Part shown: piece after piece, positions 35,379 to 42,960 of the stretch
How the letters are laid out: every line of letters begins with the position of its first letter
How positions within the stretch are numbered: position 1 is the first letter of the stretch
Assembly (NCBI GenBank): GCA_965227095.1
Contig: CBDDFL010000001.1
Coordinates: forward strand, 2,108,001-2,172,000
Direction of reading: 5' to 3'
Length of the DNA stretch: 64,000 nt
From: JANQMY01 sp965227095
GTDB lineage: Bacteria > Pseudomonadota > Alphaproteobacteria > JANQMY01
The notes under the pieces: model-generated
What the model was told of the DNA's origin: nothing
What the model saw: only the letters and a program-made list of their open reading frames with translations
The model's database searches: none
Made by a program: the position numbers and the translations under genes

Positions 35379-36104
35379 ATGGAAACGATTTTCCTTCTCA
35401 CGGTGTTATTTATTGCGGTCTCCGTGCACGCGGCTCTGGGCTTCGGCACGGCGCTCATTGCCATGCCTGTTGCCGTCGTTCTGTTGGGGCTTCCTGTCGC
35501 AGCACCCTTGGTGGCCTTGGTGATGACAGCCACCATTTTGATGACCTTGTCCGACTATTGGCGCCACATTGATTTTCGCGCGGCCGGGCAGCTGATCGGG
35601 TTTTCTGTCCTCGGCATGCCGCTTGGAATTTTGCTCGTGCGCGATGTGGACATGGCCTGGGGGCAGGCCGGGCTCGGGGTGGTGCTGGTGATCTTCAGCA
35701 TCTATCGCGTGACAAATGCGACCTTCCAAATAAGGGATCACTTGGCCTGGCGGCTGGTGGCGGGTCTGTTGGCCGGATGTTTTGGTGCTGCCTACAACAA
35801 TAATGCGCCGCCCATAGTGGTGTACGGATCACTCGTGCGGTGGCAACCGGATCAGTTTCGCGGCACGTTGCAGGGCTTCTTCCTGCCAAGCAGCCTTTTG
35901 ATTTGCTTAAGTCATGCGAGTTCCGGTTTATGGACCGCCGAGGTTGGGTCGCTCTTTCTCATATCGCTCCCGGTGATCGCCGCTGCTTTTTTCGTTGGCC
36001 GGCGATTGTCCAAACAGATGTCATCTGACGGATTTGAGAAAGCCGTTTACGTCATATCGGGCGTGATGGGCCTGGCGCTCATCGCGCGGGTGTTTCTTGT
36101 GTGA
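35379..36104 (+). CDS. TauE/SafE-family sulfite/anion exporter
   Basis: The 241-aa membrane protein has eight hydrophobic segments arranged as two TauE/SafE halves, with glycine-rich starts HAALGFGTALIAMPVAVVLLG and LAGCFGAAYNNNAPPIVVYGSL. Members export sulfite, sulfoacetate or other organosulfonates, or other anions. No strong Shine-Dalgarno is visible, but the ATG coincides with the family N-terminus. It is followed by a hairpin at 36120-36134. Confidence 0.88.
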   Translation: METIFLLTVLFIAVSVHAALGFGTALIAMPVAVVLLGLPVAAPLVALVMTATILMTLSDYWRHIDFRAAGQLIGFSVLGMPLGILLVRDVDMAWGQAGLGVVLVIFSIYRVTNATFQIRDHLAWRLVAGLLAGCFGAAYNNNAPPIVVYGSLVRWQPDQFRGTLQGFFLPSSLLICLSHASSGLWTAEVGSLFLISLPVIAAAFFVGRRLSKQMSSDGFEKAVYVISGVMGLALIARVFLV

Positions 36105-36111
36105 CCTAAAA

Positions 36112-36145
36112 CGTCATTGCCGGGTTTGACCCGGTAGTCCACGCC
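36112..36145. repeat. Short hairpin repeat (CGTCATTGCCGGG type), possible terminator
   Basis: CGTCATTG is followed by CCGGGT-TTG-ACCCGG (36120-36134). It sits exactly between the convergent TauE and lutC stops and shares its leading CGTCATT-CCGG word with the longer elements at 40363-40493 and 63851-63971. Confidence 0.6.
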
Positions 36146-36147
36146 AA

Positions 36148-36813
36148 TCAATCTTCCACCAAAATAACATGCAGCTGCCGGGGGCCGTGGGCGCCCATTT
36201 CCATGGTGAGTTCCACGTCGCCTGTGCGGGACGGGCCGGTGATAAAGTTGAGCGTTCGCGGCATGGCCCCATGTTTGCGCACCTTATCGAGTGCGTCTTC
36301 ATAAGATCCCACCACATCGTTCCGATGAAGGACCACAATATGCGTTTCCGGCAAGAAGTTGAGTGAAGTGGGAGTATGTTGGCCCGATGCCAGCAGCAAG
36401 GTGCCGGTTTCCGAGATCCCCGCAACCGCGCTGGTGACACTGACATCATCCGATTTTTCCGCGCGCCCCGTATGACGTTCCAGCAAATCTTGGTCGGCCC
36501 AGGGCAGGGTGTCGATTTCCGGATCGGTGGTGGTGCGAATGCGGAAAGGTAAATTATGGTCGCGCAGATAGTCGGCAACGGCTTTGGGAACATCGCTGGC
36601 GCGCTGGACACGCAGGATCGTCGCCCCCGCCTTTCCGACAAAATCCATGAACTGATCCACACGCTGCGCGTCGGGCCCATCGGAGCGGGCGGGCACAAGA
36701 TTACGCGGATGGTCTGCCAACCGTTTATCCAACATATGGCGATTGCCCGCCGCGACCGGCCCCCGGTTCCGCAGGCTTCTGATCTTTGACAGAATGTCGT
36801 CGCGGGCCGTCAT
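36148..36813 (-). CDS. lutC: LutC-like LUD-domain protein (lactate utilisation)
   Basis: The 221-aa protein starts at ATG 36813, overlapping the lutB TGA (ATGA); ATG 36828 five codons earlier is also possible. It is a LUD-domain protein: DVSVTSAVAGISETGTLLLAS and the closing TGDVELTMEMGAHGPRQLHVILVED are family marks. With LutA and LutB it forms the iron-sulfur L-lactate oxidase system. Confidence 0.93.
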   Translation of the reverse strand: MTARDDILSKIRSLRNRGPVAAGNRHMLDKRLADHPRNLVPARSDGPDAQRVDQFMDFVGKAGATILRVQRASDVPKAVADYLRDHNLPFRIRTTTDPEIDTLPWADQDLLERHTGRAEKSDDVSVTSAVAGISETGTLLLASGQHTPTSLNFLPETHIVVLHRNDVVGSYEDALDKVRKHGAMPRTLNFITGPSRTGDVELTMEMGAHGPRQLHVILVED

Positions 36814-38222
36814 GAGCGGTTTTTCCATTGGCTCTGGAAGGTCGCTTTTTCCGGAGTCGGAAAATCACGGTGCGCGGTCCAGCCGCCCGCAAACGGAAGC
36901 CGCGCCAAATGGCCTTCCCGGCGCCCCAAGAAATGCAACATGCGGATCATCAAGCCGGTTCCCAGACGATAGACAGCGGGGGTGCGGGCGCACCAGGCCC
37001 AGAAGGCCAAGGCCCAGCGGGCAATTGCCGGGTCGTGCTGTTCCTCAAAGGATTGTTCCCGCCAATACCGCATCATTTTCGGCAGCGGAATGCGCATGGG
37101 GCACACTTCTTCGCAGCGGCCGCAGAACGTTGAGGCTTTAGGGAGGTGATGGCTTTCATCAAGGCCCGCAAGCGCGGGCGTGAGCACAGACCCGATCGGG
37201 CCCGGATAGACCGAGCCATAGGCATGTCCACCGACGCTTGTGTAGACCGGACAGTGGTTCATGCAGGCGCCGCATCGGATGCATCGTAAGACATCCTGAA
37301 ATTCCGTGCCGATGAGGTCCGACCGGCCATTGTCCAACAGGATGATGTGAAATTGTTCGGGCCCGTCCACATCTTCCGCCCGTTTCGGGCCGGTGGAAAA
37401 AGTCGTATACGAACTAAATTCCTGCCCCGTGGCGGACCGGGCCAACAGGCGCAGCATGGTACAGGCATCTTCAAGGGTGGGGATGACTTTTTCGATGCTG
37501 GCCATCACAATATGGACCTTGGGCAAGGTCTGGGACAAATCGCCATTGCCTTCATTGGTGACGATGATGCTGGAGCCCGTTTCCGCCACCAAAAAGTTAG
37601 CTCCGGTTATGCCCACATCCGCGTCTATATATTTTTGCCGCAATATGGTGCGCGCTTCGCGCACAATCTCCGGCACTTCTTCCAGTGTCCGGTCTTTGTC
37701 CAAATGGTCGTGATAGTGGCGGAATGTATCGGCTACTTGTTCCTTTTTTAGATGGATAGCGGGGCCGACAATGTGGCTGGGCGGTTCATTGCGCAATTGA
37801 ATGATGTATTCGCCAAGATCGGTCTCAATAGCTTCGATCCCATTGGCGATGAGATGCGCATTCAGCTCTATCTCTTCGGTCACCATGGATTTGCCTTTGG
37901 TGACGGTCTTGGCATTGACCGATTGGCAAATCTTCAAAATGGCATCGCGTGCATCCGCGTCGGTGGGGCACCAATGGACGTGGCCCCCTTGGGCTGTCAC
38001 CTTTTCTTCGAAGGTTTCGAGGTAGTAATCGAGATATTCCAACGTATGGTTTCTGATGTCGCGGCCAATGTCCCGCAGCTCATCAAATTCCGGCAGGCTG
38101 TCCGCGGCCACCTTGCGCAGGAGAGGGAAGCCGAAGCCCAGCTTCCCGAGCGCTTCTTGCAACGTTTTGTTCTCAAGACCGTCTTTGGCTTGGTCCTTAA
38201 ACTTTTCGGCGGTGCTGTGCAT
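36810..38222 (-). CDS. lutB: LutB-like iron-sulfur protein (lactate utilisation)
   Basis: The 470-aa protein starts at ATG 38222, 10 nt after the lutA stop. An N-terminal LUD domain (KTVTKGKSMVTEEIELNAHL, GITGANFLVAETGSSIIVTNEGNGDL) precedes two ferredoxin motifs, CIRCGACMNHCPVY and CGRCEEVCPMRIPLP. The C-terminal helical extension is as in the family. It is the electron-carrying core of the LutABC L-lactate dehydrogenase complex. Overlap with lutC shows a single transcript. Confidence 0.95.
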   Translation of the reverse strand: MHSTAEKFKDQAKDGLENKTLQEALGKLGFGFPLLRKVAADSLPEFDELRDIGRDIRNHTLEYLDYYLETFEEKVTAQGGHVHWCPTDADARDAILKICQSVNAKTVTKGKSMVTEEIELNAHLIANGIEAIETDLGEYIIQLRNEPPSHIVGPAIHLKKEQVADTFRHYHDHLDKDRTLEEVPEIVREARTILRQKYIDADVGITGANFLVAETGSSIIVTNEGNGDLSQTLPKVHIVMASIEKVIPTLEDACTMLRLLARSATGQEFSSYTTFSTGPKRAEDVDGPEQFHIILLDNGRSDLIGTEFQDVLRCIRCGACMNHCPVYTSVGGHAYGSVYPGPIGSVLTPALAGLDESHHLPKASTFCGRCEEVCPMRIPLPKMMRYWREQSFEEQHDPAIARWALAFWAWCARTPAVYRLGTGLMIRMLHFLGRREGHLARLPFAGGWTAHRDFPTPEKATFQSQWKNRS

Positions 38223-38232
38223 GGGCGTAACT

Positions 38233-39039
38233 TTAATCTTCCGTTTGGGGCTCGCCAATGGCGGGGCCGTCCGCCATGCCGGCCAAAACCTCGACCACAT
38301 GACGTACACGGATCGGCGATCCGTCGCGGCTCAGCTTGCCGGCCATATTCATCAAGCACCCCAAATCGCCCGCCAACAGCGTATCCGCGCCGGAGGCTTT
38401 GATGGCTTCCATTTTTCTTTCGACGATTTTGTTGGATACGTCCGAATATTTGACACAGAATGTGCCGCCAAAACCACAGCATCCTTCTTCGTCCAACATC
38501 TCTTTCATGTGTAATCCGTCAACGGACGATAAAAGCTTCCGCGGCTGCGCCTTTACCTTGAGCTCCCGCAATCCAGAACAGCTATCGTGATAGGTAACGT
38601 CTTCATCGAAGCTGGCGGTTACCGTGTCGATGTGCAACACGTCGGTCAGAAACTGCGTGATTTCGAACGTTTTCATGGCGACTTTGCGGGCCCGCGCCCC
38701 CCATTTGGCGTCGGTCTGCAAAAGTTCCGGATAATGCACAGAGATCATCGCGGCGCAGGACCCGGATGGCGCCACCACATAGTCAAAAGGTTCCATGGCG
38801 GCGATGGTTTGCTTTGCTATCGCAATGGCATTGCGCCGGTCACCGGAATTAAACGCAGGTTGTCCGCAACAGGTCTGTGTCGAGGGGACCGACACTTTCG
38901 CACCGGCTTGCTCGAGCAGTTTAACGGTCGCAAAACCGACGGACGGTCGAAACATATCGACCAAACAGGTGACGAACAGGCCGATATTTAAAGAGGTCGG
39001 CGGGGTCTCTTGCCCGGCGGGCGGGGGAATTTCAGACAT
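38233..39039 (-). CDS. lutA: LutA-like CCG-domain protein (lactate utilisation)
   Basis: The 268-aa protein has two cysteine-rich CCG domains: QTCCGQPAFNSGDRRNA and CCGFGGTFCVKYSDVSNKIVERKMEAI, with DLGCLMNMAGKL between the second motif and the C-terminus. These bind an unusual iron-sulfur cluster in LutA/GlpC/HdrB proteins. It is the first gene of lutABC. A PAS kinase-like gene ends upstream on the same strand, 15 bp before the start. Confidence 0.94.
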   Translation of the reverse strand: MSEIPPPAGQETPPTSLNIGLFVTCLVDMFRPSVGFATVKLLEQAGAKVSVPSTQTCCGQPAFNSGDRRNAIAIAKQTIAAMEPFDYVVAPSGSCAAMISVHYPELLQTDAKWGARARKVAMKTFEITQFLTDVLHIDTVTASFDEDVTYHDSCSGLRELKVKAQPRKLLSSVDGLHMKEMLDEEGCCGFGGTFCVKYSDVSNKIVERKMEAIKASGADTLLAGDLGCLMNMAGKLSRDGSPIRVRHVVEVLAGMADGPAIGEPQTED

Positions 39040-39054
39040 GGGGCATTCATGACC

Positions 39055-40158
39055 TTAGTTGGTCGTTTGGAGCTTGATGCGCAAGCGTACCCCATTATCG
39101 TCATTGCCCAAAATGGCAAACGTGCCGCCAAACAGGTCGGTCACACGTTTCATACCGACAAAAGCCGCGGATGATCGATGCATTCTTTGTTTGGTTGGAT
39201 TTAAGGCGAAAACATCCGCACCCTGTCCGGACGGACTGTCCAGCATCGTGGCCAGATCCGCATCCGAAAAACCGCGCCAGCAATGTTCGATCTCCAGCGT
39301 GAGGAAACCATCTTCCTGTCTCGCACCCAAACGCGCCGGACGCGCGCCATCGCTGTTGCGCGCGGCGTCGGAAAGAAGAAGCCGAAAGGCTTGGATCAAC
39401 CGCTCCCGGTCGCCACCAATGTTGATCGATTCGAGCTCATCTTGAGCTTCTATCTCGAAGGCGGCGCTTTCGTCGGCACGGCGGCAATGGGAGGCGATGC
39501 GCGCCACATCCTTAAACCGCAAAGTGTCAGCTGTTGGTGGTGTGGAGTGGCCGTCTTGCGCCGCCATAAGCGCTTGGTCGATCACCTGCAGCAATTGCAA
39601 ACTGCTTGCGTGGATGTCCGCCACATAATCTTTGTATTTGTCGTTGGTGAGCGGCCCCAAGCGTTCGTCCTTCATCAATTCCGAAAAGCCGACAATATCT
39701 GTCAGCGAGGTTCTGAGCGCGTGGGACAGGTCCGAAAAAAAGGATTGATCGGGGGCAGGCGGGCTGTCTTCGCGGGGGAGCGCTGCGTCGATCGTTTTGC
39801 GGGCCGTGATGTCGGACACGGATGCCACATAAGCGGGCACGCCCTGCCAATCGCTGTCGGCAATCCTTACATCAATAAAACGTTCACGGCTTGTTTGTCC
39901 TGCAGGCAGGGAATGTTCGCCCGCTTGGACGGGGATGGGGCAGGGCTTGCCCACCAGGGGCTGGCCGCCCGCAAACATATTTTCCGCGCGGCGGTCTGCA
40001 AAACGAACAATCCCGTCCCTGTCTAAAATAATTAGGGCATCGGTTTTCTCTTGAACCAGGGTGACCTGGACGGAGTCTGAGTCTTGACTGAAATGCGGGG
40101 ATTTTTGGGCGCCAGCGGCCTGAAAAGGGGCTTGCCGGCGAGATGGGGTGATGCTCAT
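39055..40158 (-). CDS. PAS-domain histidine kinase with degenerate ATPase domain
   Basis: The 367-aa soluble protein starts at ATG 40158. A PAS domain lies at about 28-120 (EKTDALIILDRDGIVRFADRRAENMF, ending VASVSDITARK), then a HisKA box with His146 in FFSDLSHALRTSLTDIVGFSELM. The C-terminal part is an HATPase by position, but its nucleotide motifs are worn: the N-box reads RLLLSDAARNSDG and the G1 box reads IEHCWRGFSDADL without DxGxG. It may be a pseudo-kinase or a phosphatase-type sensor. It lies upstream of lutABC on the same strand and could control it. Confidence 0.78.
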   Translation of the reverse strand: MSITPSRRQAPFQAAGAQKSPHFSQDSDSVQVTLVQEKTDALIILDRDGIVRFADRRAENMFAGGQPLVGKPCPIPVQAGEHSLPAGQTSRERFIDVRIADSDWQGVPAYVASVSDITARKTIDAALPREDSPPAPDQSFFSDLSHALRTSLTDIVGFSELMKDERLGPLTNDKYKDYVADIHASSLQLLQVIDQALMAAQDGHSTPPTADTLRFKDVARIASHCRRADESAAFEIEAQDELESINIGGDRERLIQAFRLLLSDAARNSDGARPARLGARQEDGFLTLEIEHCWRGFSDADLATMLDSPSGQGADVFALNPTKQRMHRSSAAFVGMKRVTDLFGGTFAILGNDDNGVRLRIKLQTTN

Positions 40159-40532
40159 GACTACTCGCTTACACACTGGACCCGATTGTTAATATTTGGG
40201 TCGAAACTCTACGCCTTTGAGCGAATCACTGATTCGTTCGATGTCCAGAAACCCCAGCTATTTGCTGGTGATCAGGACATTGAGCAGCTTTGGCCGAGTC
40301 GGTTAACGAGATGTAAACAAAACCCCTTCGGATTAAGATTTCGGATGTCTATTAAGCCCACGCGTCATTACCCGGTAAGCAGCCTTTATGGCTGCGCATC
40401 CGGGTAATCCAGTCCGGAGGGGAGAAGAATCTTGTGAGTTGGTACAAGATTGCCGGATCAGCGCGAACACTGTTCGTTTGTCCGGCAATGACGGTCTTTT
40501 TTTTGGTGATGTAAGGAGGGGAGCCCGGCTGG
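40159..40532. other. Intergenic region carrying a 131-bp repeat
   Basis: No gene is seen. The right part is the dispersed repeat at 40363-40493, followed by eight T residues at 40497-40504 that could end transcription rightward. Confidence 0.5.
40363..40493. repeat. Dispersed two-hairpin intergenic element, copy A
   Basis: The element begins CGTCATTACCCGG and ends CCGGCAATGACG, so its ends are inverted repeats of each other. Inside are two hairpins (ACCCGG...CCGGGT, and TTGCCGGA...TCCGGCAA). Copy B at 63851-63971 has the same ends and hairpin order (GTCATTACCCGGCAAGCAG...CCGGGTAATCCAG; GATTGCCCGG...CCGGGCAATGAC). Confidence 0.8.
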
Positions 40533-40964
40533 CTACGCCGGCAGCTTTACGGAGCCGTCAGCCCCAATTTCCCAATGAGGATTATAGGCAACTTCCCAAG
40601 CATGGCCGTCGGGATCGGAAAAATAGCCGGAATAGCCGCCCCAGAACACTTCTTCCGCGTTTTTCAATAACTTAGCGCCCGCCTTTACAGCCTTTTCTAA
40701 TACCTCATTCACCTCTTCCTTGGAGCGGGCATTATAGGCAAGGGCAAATCCGCCGGTTTGGGCAGGGGGTGTTGCCGAAAGCCCCATGTCTTTCGCCAAT
40801 TCATCGCGCGGGAAGAGGCCCAGCACATAGCCACCCACCTGAAAGAACGCGATGCTGTCGCCGCCAAAGCTGGAGGGCGTCCACCCCAATCCGGTGGCGT
40901 AAAAATCTTTTGCCTTGGCCAAGTCGTCCACGCCGAGGGTGATGATGGTGAAGCGCTGTTCCAC
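40533..40964 (-). CDS. VOC/glyoxalase-like protein
   Basis: The 143-aa protein starts at GTG 40964 with a strong AGGAGG. It is a vicinal-oxygen-chelate fold: FTIITLGVDDLAKAKDFYATGLGW ... SIAFFQVGGYVLGLFPRDELA, and the second half EVFWGGYSGYFSDPDGHAWEVAYNPHW with a metal-type Glu in WEVA. Substrate and metal are not predictable. Confidence 0.88.
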   Translation of the reverse strand: MEQRFTIITLGVDDLAKAKDFYATGLGWTPSSFGGDSIAFFQVGGYVLGLFPRDELAKDMGLSATPPAQTGGFALAYNARSKEEVNEVLEKAVKAGAKLLKNAEEVFWGGYSGYFSDPDGHAWEVAYNPHWEIGADGSVKLPA

Positions 40965-41257
40965 GTGTCTGACCTCCTAAGAACAAAATGGGAACGCAGT
41001 CTAGCGAAAAGGTGATCAGGGTCAATCTTTTTGCGCTGCGGGTTTACTGCCATAGTCTGACCAAACATTGGTGGCGCCAAGCCCGGCAGTGCGGGGACTG
41101 TTGGGACAAATTGGCGACCATCGGCTGTCTCGTGTCCCCAAAAAATATCGTCCGTCACGTCATTCACAGTGGAATTGGTCGTGATGCAGTTTAGGCTTTT
41201 TCCGAGCGGCCTGTTTGGCATGTCCAGAACGGCCCACCCAAGATTTAGGAGAAACAG

Positions 41258-42865
41258 ATGAAACTCGTGTCCGTGGCGCGCCTGAAGGATTTGCAAGAAC
41301 GCGTGCCCGAGCACGCGCTGGTCGCCAATGTGGATTTGGTGATCATCAAATATGGCAAAGAGGTCTCGGTCCTGTATGGCCGCTGTCTTCACCGCGGCGC
41401 CTTGTTGTCAGATGGCTATGTGGACGGCGACAATCTTATTTGCGGCCTGCATGATTGGGATTACCGCATCGACACGGGCGTTTCCGAATATGCCAACAAC
41501 GAAGTGCTTCACAAATTCAAAGCGTGGGTGAAGCGTGGCCAAGTGATGGTCGACGAAGACGAAGTGGCCGCTTGGCACGACAAAAACCCGCAACCGTTCA
41601 AGCGCGGCGACTATTTGGGGGACTATGCGGATACGCACCCCATCGCCGCCGAACCCCATGTGGGGCTGATCCAGGGCTATGCCAAACATGGCCTCACAAA
41701 GACGGGGCATCATGGCGTTGTGGGGGCCATGGGCGTGCCGCGCGATGATCTGCCCACCTGGGACGATTTGCAAATCCTCACGGCGCAGCTTCACAAAGTG
41801 CCGCAATTGGACGATGCGCCAGTGGCAACAAAAGTCACCATTGGACCCCGTGCCCAAAAACCACTGACGTTGGACATTCCGCTTTTTGTCTCTGACATGA
41901 GCTTTGGGGCCTTGTCGGAAGAAGCGAAGGTGGCCCTGGCCATGGGCGCCGAACGGGCGGGCACCGGTATTTGTTCCGGCGAAGGCGGCATGTTGCCCGA
42001 AGAGCAAGAAGCCAACTCCCGTTATTTCTATGAACTGGCCAGCGGCCGTTTTGGCTACGACATTGAAAAAGTAAAAAAGGCCCAAGCCTTTCATTTCAAA
42101 GGCGGTCAGGGCGCCAAGACAGGCACCGGCGGTCACCTGCCCGGCAACAAGGTGAAGGGCAAGATCGCGGACGTCCGTGGGCTGAACGAAGGGGAGTCTG
42201 CTATTTCACCCAGCCGTTTTCCCGATTGGACCAAGGTGTCTCAAATCAAAGATTTTGCGGATGGTGTGCGCGATGCCACCGGCGGCATTCCCATCGGATA
42301 CAAGCTGTCCGCGCAACATATCGAAAAAGATATTGATGCGGCGTTAGAAGTGGGCGTGGACTACATTATTCTCGATGGACGTGGCGGCGGCACCGGCGCT
42401 GCCCCCCTTATATTCCGCGACAATATCTCTGTGCCGACGATACCGGCCTTGGCCCGTGCCCGGCAGCATCTGGATAAGGTGGCGCCGGACGTGACCTTGG
42501 TGATCACCGGGGGTTTAAGGACACCGGCGGACTTTGTGAAGGCCCTCGCCCTGGGCGCCGATGCCATTGCGGTGTCGAATTCGGCCATGCAGGCGATCGG
42601 ATGCCTTGGCATGCGGGCCTGCCACACCAACAATTGCCCGGTTGGCATTGCGACACAGAAAGACCATTTGCGCGCCCGCCTTATTGTGGAGAAATCCGCC
42701 ACCCAATTGGCCAATTTCTTCGTCGCATCCGTGGAGCTGATGCAAGTCATGGCCCGCGCCTGTGGTCATACCGACCTAACGCAATTCACAAAAGAAGATC
42801 TTGTGACCTGGAAGCGGGACATGGCCGACTTAACTGGCGTCTCCTATGGCGGGGTGGCCTCCTAA
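41258..42865 (+). CDS. Rieske–FMN-binding glutamate synthase-like fusion protein
   Basis: The 535-aa protein joins an N-terminal Rieske [2Fe-2S] domain (Cys43-L-His45, Cys62-G-L-His65, in CLHRGALL and CGLHDW) to a GltB-type FMN barrel. Family motifs in the barrel are SDMSFGALSEEAKVALAMGAERAGTGICSGEGGMLPEEQ, ILDGRGGGTGAAP and ACHTNNCPVGIATQ, the last with cysteines suitable for a 3Fe-4S cluster. It probably oxidises or reduces an amino compound with electrons passing between Rieske and flavin. AGGAGA precedes ATG 41258. Confidence 0.92.
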   Translation: MKLVSVARLKDLQERVPEHALVANVDLVIIKYGKEVSVLYGRCLHRGALLSDGYVDGDNLICGLHDWDYRIDTGVSEYANNEVLHKFKAWVKRGQVMVDEDEVAAWHDKNPQPFKRGDYLGDYADTHPIAAEPHVGLIQGYAKHGLTKTGHHGVVGAMGVPRDDLPTWDDLQILTAQLHKVPQLDDAPVATKVTIGPRAQKPLTLDIPLFVSDMSFGALSEEAKVALAMGAERAGTGICSGEGGMLPEEQEANSRYFYELASGRFGYDIEKVKKAQAFHFKGGQGAKTGTGGHLPGNKVKGKIADVRGLNEGESAISPSRFPDWTKVSQIKDFADGVRDATGGIPIGYKLSAQHIEKDIDAALEVGVDYIILDGRGGGTGAAPLIFRDNISVPTIPALARARQHLDKVAPDVTLVITGGLRTPADFVKALALGADAIAVSNSAMQAIGCLGMRACHTNNCPVGIATQKDHLRARLIVEKSATQLANFFVASVELMQVMARACGHTDLTQFTKEDLVTWKRDMADLTGVSYGGVAS

Positions 42866-42960
42866 AAGCCTAATTTGCCGCCCCGCAGGCCCCTTGCGCC
42901 GTCTTTCGGCCCCCTGTAGCTTTGCCTCCAACAAAAAACGGGAAGGTGCAAGGGGAGAGT

